The notes below the pieces were generated by a model, which saw nothing but the letters and a program-made list of their open reading frames with translations, had not been told where the DNA came from and made no database searches. The translations under genes and the position numbers were made by a program. A DNA stretch of 64,000 nucleotides from an uncultured Erwinia sp. (lineage in GTDB: Bacteria; Pseudomonadota; Gammaproteobacteria; Enterobacterales; Enterobacteriaceae), in NCBI GenBank assembly GCA_945290265.1, contig CALYQW010000011.1:22522-86521 (forward strand). The letters are read 5' to 3'. Positions 37,983 through 46,849 of this stretch are shown piece after piece. How positions within the stretch are numbered: position 1 is the stretch's first letter; the number at the start of each line of letters is the position of its first letter.

Positions 37983-39936
37983 TTTTTATCAAACGTTTTT
38001 TGAGGAAGCCGATGAGTTGCTGGCTGATATGGAGCAGCACCTGCTGATGCTGGAGTGCGATACACCCGATACCGAACGTCTGAATGCTATCTTCCGTGCG
38101 GCGCACTCAATTAAAGGGGGAGCCGGTACCTTTGGCTTTACTCTGTTACAGGAAACCACCCATATCCTGGAAAATCTGCTGGATGAAGCGCGCTGTGGCA
38201 AGCTGCAGCTGAACAGCGACATTATCAATGTTTTTCTGGAGACCAAAGATATTATGCAGGAGCAGCTTGAGGCTTATAAATCGGCGCAGGAGCCAGATCG
38301 TGATGCCGCTGAAGTGATCTGTCAGGCGCTGCGTGAAATTGCGCTGGAAAATAAACATGAAAGTGCTGCGCAACCTGTCAGCGTGGCGGCATCTTCCCCC
38401 CTGATTGCCGGCGAGGGTGAACTGCTGATTGTGATGCAGCAGCTGAAAGAGCATGAAGCGCCGCTGATGGTGGCTGAACTGGCTAACTTAGGCAACGTCA
38501 TCGATCAGCAACAGCAGGGCAACAGTCTGCAGGTGCGCCTGCAGACTGTTGCCACGGCAGACGATATCAGTGCGGTGCTCTGTTTCGTGCTTGATGCCGG
38601 ACAAATCACCATCACTGGCGGTGCTCAGCCGCTACCTGCGGTGGCTGAAGCCGCTGTGGTCATCGCGGTTGAGCCTGTACCCGTGCCGCCACCTGTGCCT
38701 GAACCAGTCAAAAGTCAGACGGCGGTAAAGGAAAAGCCGCCGGTAAAAGCCAGTGCCAGCGAATCCGGTTCGATTCGGGTTGCGGTAGAAAAAGTCGATC
38801 AGATTATCAACCAGGTTGGGGAACTGATTATTACCCAGGCAATGCTGTCACAACTGACGACGGCACTCGACCCGGCTCAGCACGCCACCCTGCTGCACAG
38901 CATTGGCCAGCTGGAACGCAATGCGCGCGATCTGCAGGAATCAGTGATGTCAGTGCGTATGATGCCGATGGAGTATGTTTTCAGTCGCTTCCCCCGTCTG
39001 GTGCATGAACTGGGCAAAAAATTGAATAAAGAGGTCGAGCTGACGCTGAAAGGCGGCTCTGCAGAACTGGATAAAAGTTTGATTGAGCGCATTATCGACC
39101 CGCTGACCCATCTGGTGCGCAACAGCCTCGATCACGGCATAGAAGCGCCGGAAGTGCGCCGGCAGAAGGGCAAGCCAGCGAAAGGGAACCTGACGCTGTC
39201 GGCGGAACATCATGGCGGCAATATTGTGATTGAAGTCACCGATGATGGTGCCGGACTGAACCGCGAAAAAATCCTCGCCCGCGCGCAGTCTCAGGGGGTG
39301 GTTTGCAGCGACAGCTGGAGTGATGAAGAAGTCTGGATGCTGATTTTTGCAGCCGGATTCTCCACCGCAGAGCAGGTGACGGATGTCTCCGGCCGCGGCG
39401 TTGGCATGGACGTGGTCAGAAGAAACATTCTGGCGATGGGCGGTTATGTTGAAGTGCATTCTGAAAAAGATAAAGGCAGCACCATCCGGGTTCTGTTACC
39501 ACTAACCCTGGCCATCCTTGACGGTATGTCGGTGATGGTGGGTGAGGAAGTCTATGTACTGCCGTTAGGCAGCGTTATGGAATCACTCAAGCCGTCGGAA
39601 AATACGTGCCATCAGCTCTCCGGTGACGGCAGCATGTTACTGGTCAGGGGAGAGTATCTGCCAATGGTGTCGTTGCATAAGGTGTTTAATGTTGACAGCC
39701 ATAGCACGGAACTCAGCCAGAGCATTGCGGTGATTGTCCAGCATGCCGGATCGCGCTATGCGCTGTTGGTTGACCGACTGGTGGGGCAACATCAGGTGGT
39801 GGTGAAAAACCTGGAAATTAACTACCGCAAAGTGGCAGGGATCTCGGCAGCAACTATCCTCGGTGATGGTAGCGTGGCCCTGATCGTCGATATTGCCGGT
39901 CTGGCTGCGCTGTGTAAGAGCCAGCCCCTGCTTTGA
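37969..39936 (+). CDS. cheA: CheA, chemotaxis sensor histidine kinase
   Basis: A 655-residue kinase. Domains in order: P1 Hpt with H46 in AAHSIKGGAGTFGF; P2 (about 155-225) for CheY/CheB docking; a proline-rich linker; P3 dimerisation; P4 ATPase with LVRNSLDHGIEAP, DDGAGLN and VSGRGVGMDVVRRN; P5 CheW-like domain at the end. All catalytic motifs look intact. It overlaps motB. Its partners CheY and CheB are not encoded in the window. Confidence 0.97.
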   Translation: MDVSDFYQTFFEEADELLADMEQHLLMLECDTPDTERLNAIFRAAHSIKGGAGTFGFTLLQETTHILENLLDEARCGKLQLNSDIINVFLETKDIMQEQLEAYKSAQEPDRDAAEVICQALREIALENKHESAAQPVSVAASSPLIAGEGELLIVMQQLKEHEAPLMVAELANLGNVIDQQQQGNSLQVRLQTVATADDISAVLCFVLDAGQITITGGAQPLPAVAEAAVVIAVEPVPVPPPVPEPVKSQTAVKEKPPVKASASESGSIRVAVEKVDQIINQVGELIITQAMLSQLTTALDPAQHATLLHSIGQLERNARDLQESVMSVRMMPMEYVFSRFPRLVHELGKKLNKEVELTLKGGSAELDKSLIERIIDPLTHLVRNSLDHGIEAPEVRRQKGKPAKGNLTLSAEHHGGNIVIEVTDDGAGLNREKILARAQSQGVVCSDSWSDEEVWMLIFAAGFSTAEQVTDVSGRGVGMDVVRRNILAMGGYVEVHSEKDKGSTIRVLLPLTLAILDGMSVMVGEEVYVLPLGSVMESLKPSENTCHQLSGDGSMLLVRGEYLPMVSLHKVFNVDSHSTELSQSIAVIVQHAGSRYALLVDRLVGQHQVVVKNLEINYRKVAGISAATILGDGSVALIVDIAGLAALCKSQPLL

Positions 39937-40067
39937 ACTGACAGATTATATTCGTAAAAACTGCCTTATCCGGCTGCGTTACCGCCTGTCCGACAGGCGT
40001 AGTAAGCGGAAATTAGTAAATCATGCGCCTGCCGGAACAGGCTCTACACATTGTAAAAGTGAGCACC

Positions 40068-40589
40068 ATGAATAATGCCATAACCGATACGCTGTCCGAC
40101 GGTATGCATGCCGGGCATGAATATTTAATTTTCACCCTTGGTAATGAGGAATACGGTATTGATATCCTCAAAGTTCAGGAAATAAGACACTACGAACAGG
40201 CGACCCGAATTCCTAATGCGCCTGATTTTGTTAGTGGCGTGACTAACCTGCGCGGTGCCATTGTGCCGGTAGTGGATCTACGGGTGAAGTTCCAGCTGGG
40301 CTCGAAGGAAATCAACGATCATACCGTGGTCATTATTCTCAACCTGCACCAGCGGGTAATTGGTATGGTGGTAGATGCGGTAGCGGATGTGGTGCCGCTG
40401 GCCTCAGAAAATATCAAACCGGCACCGGATTTTACCTCCACGCTTTCTACCCGCTATTTACAGGGGCTGGGACTGTTAAATGAGCGCATGCTGATCCTGA
40501 TTGATATTGAAAAACTGATGAACAGTGAGGAAATGGAATTAGTTGATCAGTTAACTCAAACGGTGAATCAACCGCTTGCCGCCAGTTAA
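40068..40589 (+). CDS. cheW: CheW, chemotaxis coupling protein
   Basis: A 173-residue adaptor linking receptors to CheA. Key segments are [40 protein letters not shown] and [20 protein letters not shown]. The ATG at 40068 aligns with E. coli CheW (167 aa). In E. coli a receptor gene and cheRBYZ follow; here they are absent and an IS1-family remnant begins 280 bp downstream. Confidence 0.96.
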   Translation: MNNAITDTLSDGMHAGHEYLIFTLGNEEYGIDILKVQEIRHYEQATRIPNAPDFVSGVTNLRGAIVPVVDLRVKFQLGSKEINDHTVVIILNLHQRVIGMVVDAVADVVPLASENIKPAPDFTSTLSTRYLQGLGLLNERMLILIDIEKLMNSEEMELVDQLTQTVNQPLAAS

Positions 40590-40607
40590 GATTTGTGTCT
40601 GTATGAA

Positions 40608-40641
40608 GAGCCGACGATAGCGCTAAAAATATCGTCAGCTC
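40608..40641 (+). other. Strong hairpin after cheW
   Basis: GAGCCGACGATA and TATCGTCAGCTC pair over eleven positions with one mismatch around a ten-base loop, 19 bp after the cheW stop. There is no T-run, so a factor-independent terminator is uncertain. The rest of the gap to 40870 is AT-rich with no recognised feature. Confidence 0.45.
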
Positions 40642-40870
40642 CCGAGCTGTTTATGGCATTCTTCACCATGCATTTAGCTGTTATTTCTTTAAACTGTAAT
40701 GATGTCAGATTAATAATTCTACCCTGATCTTATTTTTCTTTTCCTCACTCCCGCCTCCGCAGGGGATAACCCTGCTTATGCTGTGCCTTTCTTATGACTT
40801 CATTCAGTAAATATTATATTCTCCCGATCAAACAGGTATTTTTATATTAGTCAAAATCATTGCAAAGAGC

Positions 40871-41049
40871 GGTAATGCCTGCAATCGATAGAAAGCATGA
40901 TATTCTATTGGTATTTAGGATTTTCTATGGCTACCGTTATTGTTCATTGTCCTCGTTGCCATTACGATTCTGTTAACCGGCATGGTCGTAGCTGTTCCCG
41001 ACACGAGCGTTTTTGTTGCCGGTCATGTCAGCGCGCTGTCCGTGCTTAA
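40871..41049 (+). mobile_element. Remnant of an IS1-family element (left end and start of insA)
   Basis: GGTAATGCCTGCAATC at 40871 resembles the left terminus of IS1 elements, and 56 bp later an ATG opens a 40-codon frame (MATVIVHCPRCHYDSVNRHG, then RHERFCCRSCQRAVRA-stop) with the CxxC...CxxC zinc-ribbon of the InsA N-terminus. The helix-turn-helix part of InsA and all of insB are missing, and no right end was seen. It is a truncated, inactive remnant at the place where tar and cheRBYZ would be expected. Confidence 0.75.
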
Positions 41050-41085
41050 ATACACGTCAACAATGACACCTGATTGGCCAGGCGT

Positions 41086-41534
41086 TTAGTCTGGCAATTT
41101 ATCTATTAGTCCATCTTTATTTTGTCTGTAAGCGCTTTTTTTAAATGTGTAAATAATGTTTCCTTTTCGGTCGCTATCAATATTCATTAACTGATCTTTT
41201 TCGATGCAATTCCTCTCTGTTTTCATATCATCAAAGCAAAGGCGGTCAGCTTTTTCACGACTGATATAGCCTTGATTAATCTTCCACAGGTAGATTTTCT
41301 TATTTCCTGTCAGCGAGAAAATGGGTAGATTATAATTTATTGCTATTTTTTTTCAGTTGTTTTGCCACCATTTTATTTTTTCATGATCAGAAAAAGGGAG
41401 ACGATTAATAATAATATTGATGCTGTATTTATCAGTGTGCGTATCAATAATTTCTGTTGGGTGATGGTTAAAGTAAATGCCGGTAGCTGACAAAAAAAGG
41501 CTATGATTATTATCGATATTATTCCTCTATTCAT
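41086..41534 (-). pseudogene. DUF943-family protein, broken
   Basis: Reading the minus strand gives a DUF943 protein: a hydrophobic N-terminal helix (MNRGIISIIIIA), then GIYFNHHPTEIIDTHTDKYS, LPFSDHEKIKWWQNN, YLWKINQGYISREKADRLCF, DDMKTERNCIEKD. One base is missing in the A7 run at 41492-41498 (plus strand), and an in-frame TGA lies at 41353-41355. DUF943 genes are commonly paired with DUF3289 genes in enterobacteria, and the start overlaps the DUF3289 stop by 8 nt. A membrane-anchored immunity role is often suspected; that is inference. Confidence 0.75.
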
Positions 41535-42371
41535 AAAAACGATCCCCTATTTTTACTGTTGCCTCCATATTGGTCATAAACGGCTTGAAGCCAAACTTTT
41601 TATATCTTTGCAGGATAAACCATATCCTGAAAAAACGGTGTTGTTTAAACTTTATTTTCATAATATCAAAATCGTCCAAGCCAAAGTGGTCCTGACATTG
41701 ATAGTGGATATCAGCGCTCCATTAGCCACCAATTATTTCTGAATTCGGAATGGCTATTTTTGTTGCTGTAATATCATGTACTGTAATACCAAGGCCATTA
41801 AAATTATCCATGACCCCTATGAATTTAGGTAGAATTGTTTTTGATATTTCATTATAAATCTCATCCTTTTTGTTATATATTAAACTAATGTTTTCTTTTT
41901 TGATATTTTTATTTATTGTGCTTTTTATTACTCCAATGGTTCCCTGGCGATTATTGCTTTGCAATATTTTCCTCTCAAGTGCTTTATTTAAAATTTGGCT
42001 CTGAAATGGCTTCCCGCTATTGGTTTGGAGGTTGTTTATCATATCTATAATCAGATGGCTGTACGGGCCTGCCATTGAATAAATAAAAGAGTTATTCCTC
42101 ATTTCATCAAATAACAATGAGGCACATTCATTTTCTGATATCCTTACGCCTTTCCTTTTACCATGAACATTGCAAACATTGAACGAGGGGAGTCGAATGG
42201 AGAAAGGCGAGTCATTAAGAAAGGGTCTACGGAATCAGAAATATCCTGTAGATTATAATGATTTTTTAATTGTTCTTCAGATAAGTCTCCATATCTCATA
42301 TCAGGGGCTGAGTAGTCTTCAAATCTGTTCCTTGTCATAAATACCGTAAAGGGTAATCTTAGTTTTGTCAT
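41527..42371 (-). pseudogene. DUF3289-family protein (candidate toxin), broken
   Basis: Three minus-strand pieces join into one DUF3289 protein: MTKLRLPFTVFMTRNRFEDY with YGDLSEEQLKNHYNLQDISD; ECASLLFDEMRNNSFIYSMA through FNGLGITVHDITATKIAI; and DIHYQCQDHFGLDDFDIMKI with RFFRIWFILQRYKKFGFKPF. A frameshift lies near 42145-42160 and an in-frame TAA at 41722-41724. AT content is high compared with the flagellar genes. Function of the family is not established; it resembles a polymorphic-toxin cargo paired with DUF943. Confidence 0.8.
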
Positions 42372-42429
42372 GATTTATTCCTTTGTCTATTCTCCATAAT
42401 TGACTTTTATTATTTTATTCGATTGCATG

Positions 42430-42552
42430 ACGACAAAGCAAGTTTCCGACAAATACCAAACCCAAAAAACAGCCAGTAGTGCCAAACCAAAAAAACAGGC
42501 ACCGCGCCCAGTGGAATGCACCGCAGGCATGCGCCTGCCGATACCGGAGCTA
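42430..42552 (+). repeat. Partial copy of dispersed repeat (hairpin module)
   Basis: CACCGCGCCCAGTGGAATGC and the palindrome GCAGGCATGCGCCTGC correspond to the outer module of the long copy at about 1700-1800 (ACCAGGCCCCGCGCCCGGCG and GCAGGCATTCGCCTGC). The core and 12-bp tandem units are missing. It lies next to the fliC terminator. Confidence 0.6.
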
Positions 42553-42553
42553 A

Positions 42554-42578
42554 TAAAAACCCCACGCAGAACGTGGGG
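42554..42578 (-). terminator. Rho-independent terminator of fliC
   Basis: On the minus strand CCCCACG-TTCTG-CGTGGGG is followed by TTTTTATT, a textbook terminator 46 bp after the fliC stop. Confidence 0.9.
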
Positions 42579-42623
42579 CAAAGGTTTGCGGTTTGCTATC
42601 CTGCTAACCGTTTACCAAAAAAA

Positions 42624-43736
42624 TTAACGTAACAGGGACAGAACGTTCTGTGGCACCTGGTTTGCCTGGGCCAGCACGCTGACACCAGCCTGCTGCAGGA
42701 TGTTGGCGCGGCTCATGGCAGACACTTCGGTAGCAAAGTCAGCATCCAGAATACGTGAACGGGACTCAGACAGGTTAGTTACGGTGCTGTTCAGGTTGCT
42801 GATCACGGAAGAGAAACGGTTCTGAGTCGCACCCAGGTGTGAACGCAGGGTATCGACCTGTGCCAGTGCGGCATCCAGGTCGGCCAGCTGAGTACCCCCC
42901 GTTGCTGCCTGAATCTGATCTTCAGTTGCATCGGCTCCAGCGGTAAATGTCACTGCACCGGCGGTGCTAAAGTCAGCGGTCATCACTTTAGCGATGTCCT
43001 GACCCTGGTCATCGGTACCGATAGCAACAAATGACTCAACGCCTTTATCATCGACCACACGGTAGATTTCACCTTCACCACCAGCAGTGAATGCCGCTGT
43101 TTTTGCATCGGTCATCATCTGTGCGTCAAGTGGAACTTCGACCTGAGTACCGGCATTATCTCCCTTCAGCTCCATACCGGCAGCCAGCTTGCTGGAGGTG
43201 GTGCTGGTAACGATTTCCATACCTTCCAGACCCAGCTCAGCCACATCTAACTTGTTCAGGTGAATATCAATGGTTTCGCCATCGTTAGAACCTACCTGGA
43301 ATTTCAGAGTCTGATCTTCGCCCAGTACGCGCACGCCGTTAAATTCAGTCTGCTCAGAGATACGGTTAATTTCATCCAGACGCGCATTAATCTCTTCCTG
43401 CAGTGACTGACGGTCAGATTCAGAGTTAGTGCCGTTCTTCGCCTGCAGCACCAGACGGCGGATATTCTGCAGGTTATCGTTCACTTCATTCAGTGCGCCT
43501 TCAGTGGTCTGCGCAATAGAGATACCGTCGTTAGCATTACGCGACGCCTGAGTCAGACCGGTAATGTTAGTGGTGAAACGGTTGCTGATCGCCTGGCCTG
43601 CAGCATCATCCTTGGCACTGTTAATACGGTAGCCGGAAGACAGACGCTGAATAGCAGTACCCAGAGAAGCCTGAGACTTATTTAAATTGTTCTGAGCCAT
43701 TAAGCTCAGTGCATTGGTGTTGATAATCTGGGCCAT
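42624..43736 (-). CDS. fliC: FliC, flagellin
   Basis: A 370-residue flagellin. Conserved D0/D1 ends are intact: [20 protein letters not shown] at the start, the flg22-like patch (residues 30-51, core [11 protein letters not shown]), the TLR5-type helix ([20 protein letters not shown]), and the C-terminal [20 protein letters not shown] to VLSLLR. The variable centre is short (about residues 175-290). Only one flagellin gene is present here. No sugar-modification gene lies between fliC and fliD. It is transcribed opposite to fliD across 464 bp. Confidence 0.97.
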   Translation of the reverse strand: MAQIINTNALSLMAQNNLNKSQASLGTAIQRLSSGYRINSAKDDAAGQAISNRFTTNITGLTQASRNANDGISIAQTTEGALNEVNDNLQNIRRLVLQAKNGTNSESDRQSLQEEINARLDEINRISEQTEFNGVRVLGEDQTLKFQVGSNDGETIDIHLNKLDVAELGLEGMEIVTSTTSSKLAAGMELKGDNAGTQVEVPLDAQMMTDAKTAAFTAGGEGEIYRVVDDKGVESFVAIGTDDQGQDIAKVMTADFSTAGAVTFTAGADATEDQIQAATGGTQLADLDAALAQVDTLRSHLGATQNRFSSVISNLNSTVTNLSESRSRILDADFATEVSAMSRANILQQAGVSVLAQANQVPQNVLSLLR

Positions 43737-44200
43737 AATAATGTCCTGGAAAAAGGTGTAATAACAGAGCAGATGACCTGCATTCCATGCGTTTTATCCT
43801 CTATATTTCAGATTACTGAAGCGGGTTTATTGCGCTGTATAAAGACAGTATTTGCCACGCCTGTTATCTGAACTATGCGGGAAAGTTGTGTTCGCATACT
43901 GAGAACATCGGTGAGGAGAGAAAACTCTGAAATATTTTTTTGCGCCATACCCGGCAGACATAATTACCGCATAAAGTAAAAAAATGATCAGTGCAAATTA
44001 TTGCCATTAATTCTACCAATAATGATCGTAACTGATGGAAATTCGTTCAGTAATTTGTCGCAAGGCGCTGAAAAGGCGATATAACTGTTTTTTCTGTTTT
44101 CGTATAAATATTTTCACAGCGAAAATTATTTATTTTAATCAGCGCGCAACCGATGTCAGTTAGAGCAACCTGAATAAAAATTGACGTTAAGGAGATTAAA

Positions 44201-45598
44201 ATGGGGTTCTCTTCACTGGGCATCGGTTCCGGGCTGGATACGGCCACCATGCTGGAACAGATCAAAGCAGGCGAGCAGGTAAGACTGAAACCTTACGCGC
44301 TGTTACAGGCCACGTATCAGGGCAAAGTCTCTGCCTGGGGACAAATCTCCAGCGCTCTGTCGGGGTTACAGAGTGGGGGCAAATCCTTAAAAGAGGATGC
44401 CTTTACCGCGCTTGACGTTGGCAGCAATAAGGCGTTTACCGCGAAAGCCAACGGCGAGGCCAGCGCGGATACGCACTCGGTGGAGGTCGTGCAACTGGCC
44501 ACTGCGCATAAACTGAAATCGAAAGAGTATGTAGATGCTGACAGCGCACTGGGGATGGCGGGCAGCGAAGATCGCACCCTGACCATTACCAGCGCTGACG
44601 GTAAAGAGCTGAAAATCGAACTTGAGGATGATGAAACCTCGCTGAATCAGATTGCAAAGAAAATCAATCAGGCCGAAGGCGATGTTTCTGCCACGGTTCA
44701 ACGCGTTGACGATCAATATCGACTGGTGATCAGCTCTAAAACTACCGGCAGCGATGGCGAACTCAGCGTATCGGTTGAGGGTGACCCGGAGCTGGGAAAG
44801 GCACTGAATACCGGCGAGGATGGCGGGATGGATAATATGATCATTCCGCAGGATGCAAAGCTGAAAGTGGACGGGACAGAGTTTACCCGTTCGGAGAACA
44901 CCATCTCCGATATTATTACCGGCGTGACCCTGGAACTGAAGGAAGTCTCTGAGGAGGGCAAACCCGAGCAGCTGACCCTGACGCGTGATAACAGCGCGAT
45001 TAAAACCAGCCTGAAGGCGTTTGTTGAACAGTATAATGCGCTGATGAAAACCACCTCAGCAGCAGGGCGCTATGTGGATGAAACCGCCGCAGCTCAGGGG
45101 GCACAAAATGGTGCCCTGATGGGGGATTCCACGCTGCGTGGAATGGTCAGCGAGATCCGCCAGGTGATTAACGGTTTCCACGGTGATGGCAGCGAGGATT
45201 TTCAGTCGCTGGCCGAACTGGGCATCACCGTTGACGCCAAAACTGGCGCAATGACGCTGGACGAAAGCAAGCTGGATAAAGCCATCGCGGATAATCCGGA
45301 AGGTATTGCCGAGCTGTTCCTGGGTCATCATGGTAGCGAAGGGATTGCCGACCAGCTGGGTGATATCATGACCCACTACATTGGTGACAGCGAGCTGAAG
45401 ATTGATGGTGTGATTAAGGATGCCACCAAAGGTCTGGATGAGCAGGTGAAGCTGATGCAGGGTCAGATCGATAAAACCCAGAAGCTGATCGACAGCACCG
45501 TTGAGCGCTATCGCAAGCAGTTTGTGGCGCTGGAAAGCACCATGTCACAGCTGAACGGCATGAGTAATCAGCTGTCAGCGTTAATTTCTTCCATGTAA
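44201..45598 (+). CDS. fliD: FliD, filament cap protein
   Basis: A 465-residue cap (HAP2) that folds flagellin at the filament tip. Begins GFSSLGIGSGLDTATMLEQI, the family N-terminus, and ends with the coiled-coil YRKQFVALESTMSQLNGMSN followed by QLSALISSM. Ribosome site AAGGAG precedes the ATG. fliS and fliT follow in one unit. The fliC-fliD gap (43737-44200) must hold both promoters; only weak sigma-28-like sequences were seen. Confidence 0.95.
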   Translation: MGFSSLGIGSGLDTATMLEQIKAGEQVRLKPYALLQATYQGKVSAWGQISSALSGLQSGGKSLKEDAFTALDVGSNKAFTAKANGEASADTHSVEVVQLATAHKLKSKEYVDADSALGMAGSEDRTLTITSADGKELKIELEDDETSLNQIAKKINQAEGDVSATVQRVDDQYRLVISSKTTGSDGELSVSVEGDPELGKALNTGEDGGMDNMIIPQDAKLKVDGTEFTRSENTISDIITGVTLELKEVSEEGKPEQLTLTRDNSAIKTSLKAFVEQYNALMKTTSAAGRYVDETAAAQGAQNGALMGDSTLRGMVSEIRQVINGFHGDGSEDFQSLAELGITVDAKTGAMTLDESKLDKAIADNPEGIAELFLGHHGSEGIADQLGDIMTHYIGDSELKIDGVIKDATKGLDEQVKLMQGQIDKTQKLIDSTVERYRKQFVALESTMSQLNGMSNQLSALISSM

Positions 45599-45651
45599 CC
45601 CGTCTGTAACCGGCTCGGCCGCTGCGGTGGTTGAGCCGGTCAGGAGTTTTT

Positions 45652-46062
45652 ATGTATTCAAAAACGGGAAGCCAGAGCTATGCCCGCATCGATCTGGAAA
45701 CCCAACTGGCCGGCGCATCGCCCCATCAGCTGATCACCATGCTGCTGGACGGTGCGGTTAACACCATGCAGTGTGCCAGAATCTATTTTGCCAATGGCAA
45801 TATTGCCAGGCGCGGTGAAATGTTATCCCGGGCGATCAATATAATTGATAACGGGTTAATCCCGGCGCTGAATCATAAGATCGGTAAAGAGATCTCCGCG
45901 CAGCTGGAGATGCTTTACGGTCATGTGGCGCAAACCCTGCTGGATGCCAACCTGCATAACTCAGCGGAAAATCTGCCGCAGGTTATCGATATAATGAAAG
46001 GTATTGCGGACAGCTGGAAACACATCGCCCCCAATCAGGCAGAAGAAAATCATGGCAGTTAA
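45652..46062 (+). CDS. fliS: FliS, flagellin export chaperone
   Basis: A 136-residue helical chaperone that binds the flagellin C-terminus. Family signs are YARIDLETQLAGASPHQLIT, MLLDGAVNTMQCAR and LSRAINIIDNGLIPAL. The ATG at 45652 follows CAGGAG and gives MYSKTGSQSY, better than the ATG at 45631. It overlaps fliT by 11 nt. Confidence 0.95.
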   Translation: MYSKTGSQSYARIDLETQLAGASPHQLITMLLDGAVNTMQCARIYFANGNIARRGEMLSRAINIIDNGLIPALNHKIGKEISAQLEMLYGHVAQTLLDANLHNSAENLPQVIDIMKGIADSWKHIAPNQAEENHGS

Positions 46063-46372
46063 GGCATCCGGTAACGAATACCAGCAGATTTACCAGTTGA
46101 ATCAGCAATTATTACAGATTGCCAGAGAGGGCGACTGGGATAATTTTTTACCGGCGGCTGAGCAGTACATTGCCGCACTGCATCAGATGCTGAGCCGTCA
46201 GGCCACAGGGAAAGGGATCAATCCGGAAGATGCAGCCCTTGCCCGCCAGCTGTTAGCTGATGAGAATGAGAGAAAGACGCTGATGCGGGGGCATCTGGAT
46301 CAGCTGCAGGATAAAATTGCTACCCTGGGAAAAGGAGCGCGATGTAACCAGGCGTATGCGAATAGTTTCTGA
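46052..46372 (+). CDS. fliT: FliT, FliD chaperone and FlhDC modulator
   Basis: A 106-residue helical protein that escorts FliD and, in Salmonella, also dampens FlhDC. YQLNQQLLQIAREGDWDNFL at the N-terminus and LADENERKTLMRGHLDQLQD near the C-terminus are typical. The ATG at 46052 inside the fliS end matches family length (about 120 aa, slightly short). Confidence 0.88.
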   Translation: MAVKASGNEYQQIYQLNQQLLQIAREGDWDNFLPAAEQYIAALHQMLSRQATGKGINPEDAALARQLLADENERKTLMRGHLDQLQDKIATLGKGARCNQAYANSF

Positions 46373-46444
46373 ATCAGTCTGATATGTAAACTCAGGAGTG
46401 CTCCTGCTGCCTGCAGCGTTAACCGGCAAAAGTCCCCTCCCACC

Positions 46445-46849
46445 TTAACGATAATTCACCGTCAGCTGATTTTTGACTACCGTCAGAGCAGGGCGCAGTT
46501 GTCCTTTACTCTGCACGTTATAAACAAAATGCCAGGGGCCGGTGAGCGGCTTATCGCGGGCGATGGCCTGGTGACCGCGCAGGCTGTTCAGGGTCAGGCA
46601 GCGATTGCTGCCACAGAGTTTGATTTGCAGTCCGGCAGGGGGCGCTGACAGTAGCGCGATCTGCCAGGATACTGCCGCCGTTTTTACCCCGGCAGGCATC
46701 GGGGCAGGGGCAGAGATCGGCTGCGACACCATGATTTGACCGCCCACGCTGAGCTGGCCGGCGGTGGAAGAACCAGTCCATGAGCCCGCCCCGGCCAGCG
46801 CTGACGCGGGCAGCGCCAGCAGCAGCCAGGTTGTCAGTTGTGACTTCAT
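46445..46849 (-). CDS. flhE: FlhE, flagellar periplasmic protein
   Basis: A 134-residue protein with a signal peptide (MKSQLTTWLLLALPASALAG), followed by GSWTGSSTAGQLSVGG and the paired cysteines in KLCGSNRCLTL, all typical of FlhE. It prevents proton leak through the export apparatus in Salmonella. Its ATG overlaps the flhA stop (ATGA), giving flhB-flhA-flhE in that order on the minus strand. Confidence 0.93.
   Translation of the reverse strand: MKSQLTTWLLLALPASALAGAGSWTGSSTAGQLSVGGQIMVSQPISAPAPMPAGVKTAAVSWQIALLSAPPAGLQIKLCGSNRCLTLNSLRGHQAIARDKPLTGPWHFVYNVQSKGQLRPALTVVKNQLTVNYR

Noticed and set aside
40871-41049. Complete IS1 element
   Set aside because: Only a left-end-like sequence and 40 codons of an InsA-like frame exist; no insB and no right end.
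43737-44200. Sigma-28 promoters for fliC and fliD
   Set aside because: Candidates such as TCAGATAA (minus strand near 43870) and GGCGATAT (near 44075) lack a matching -35 at the right spacing.
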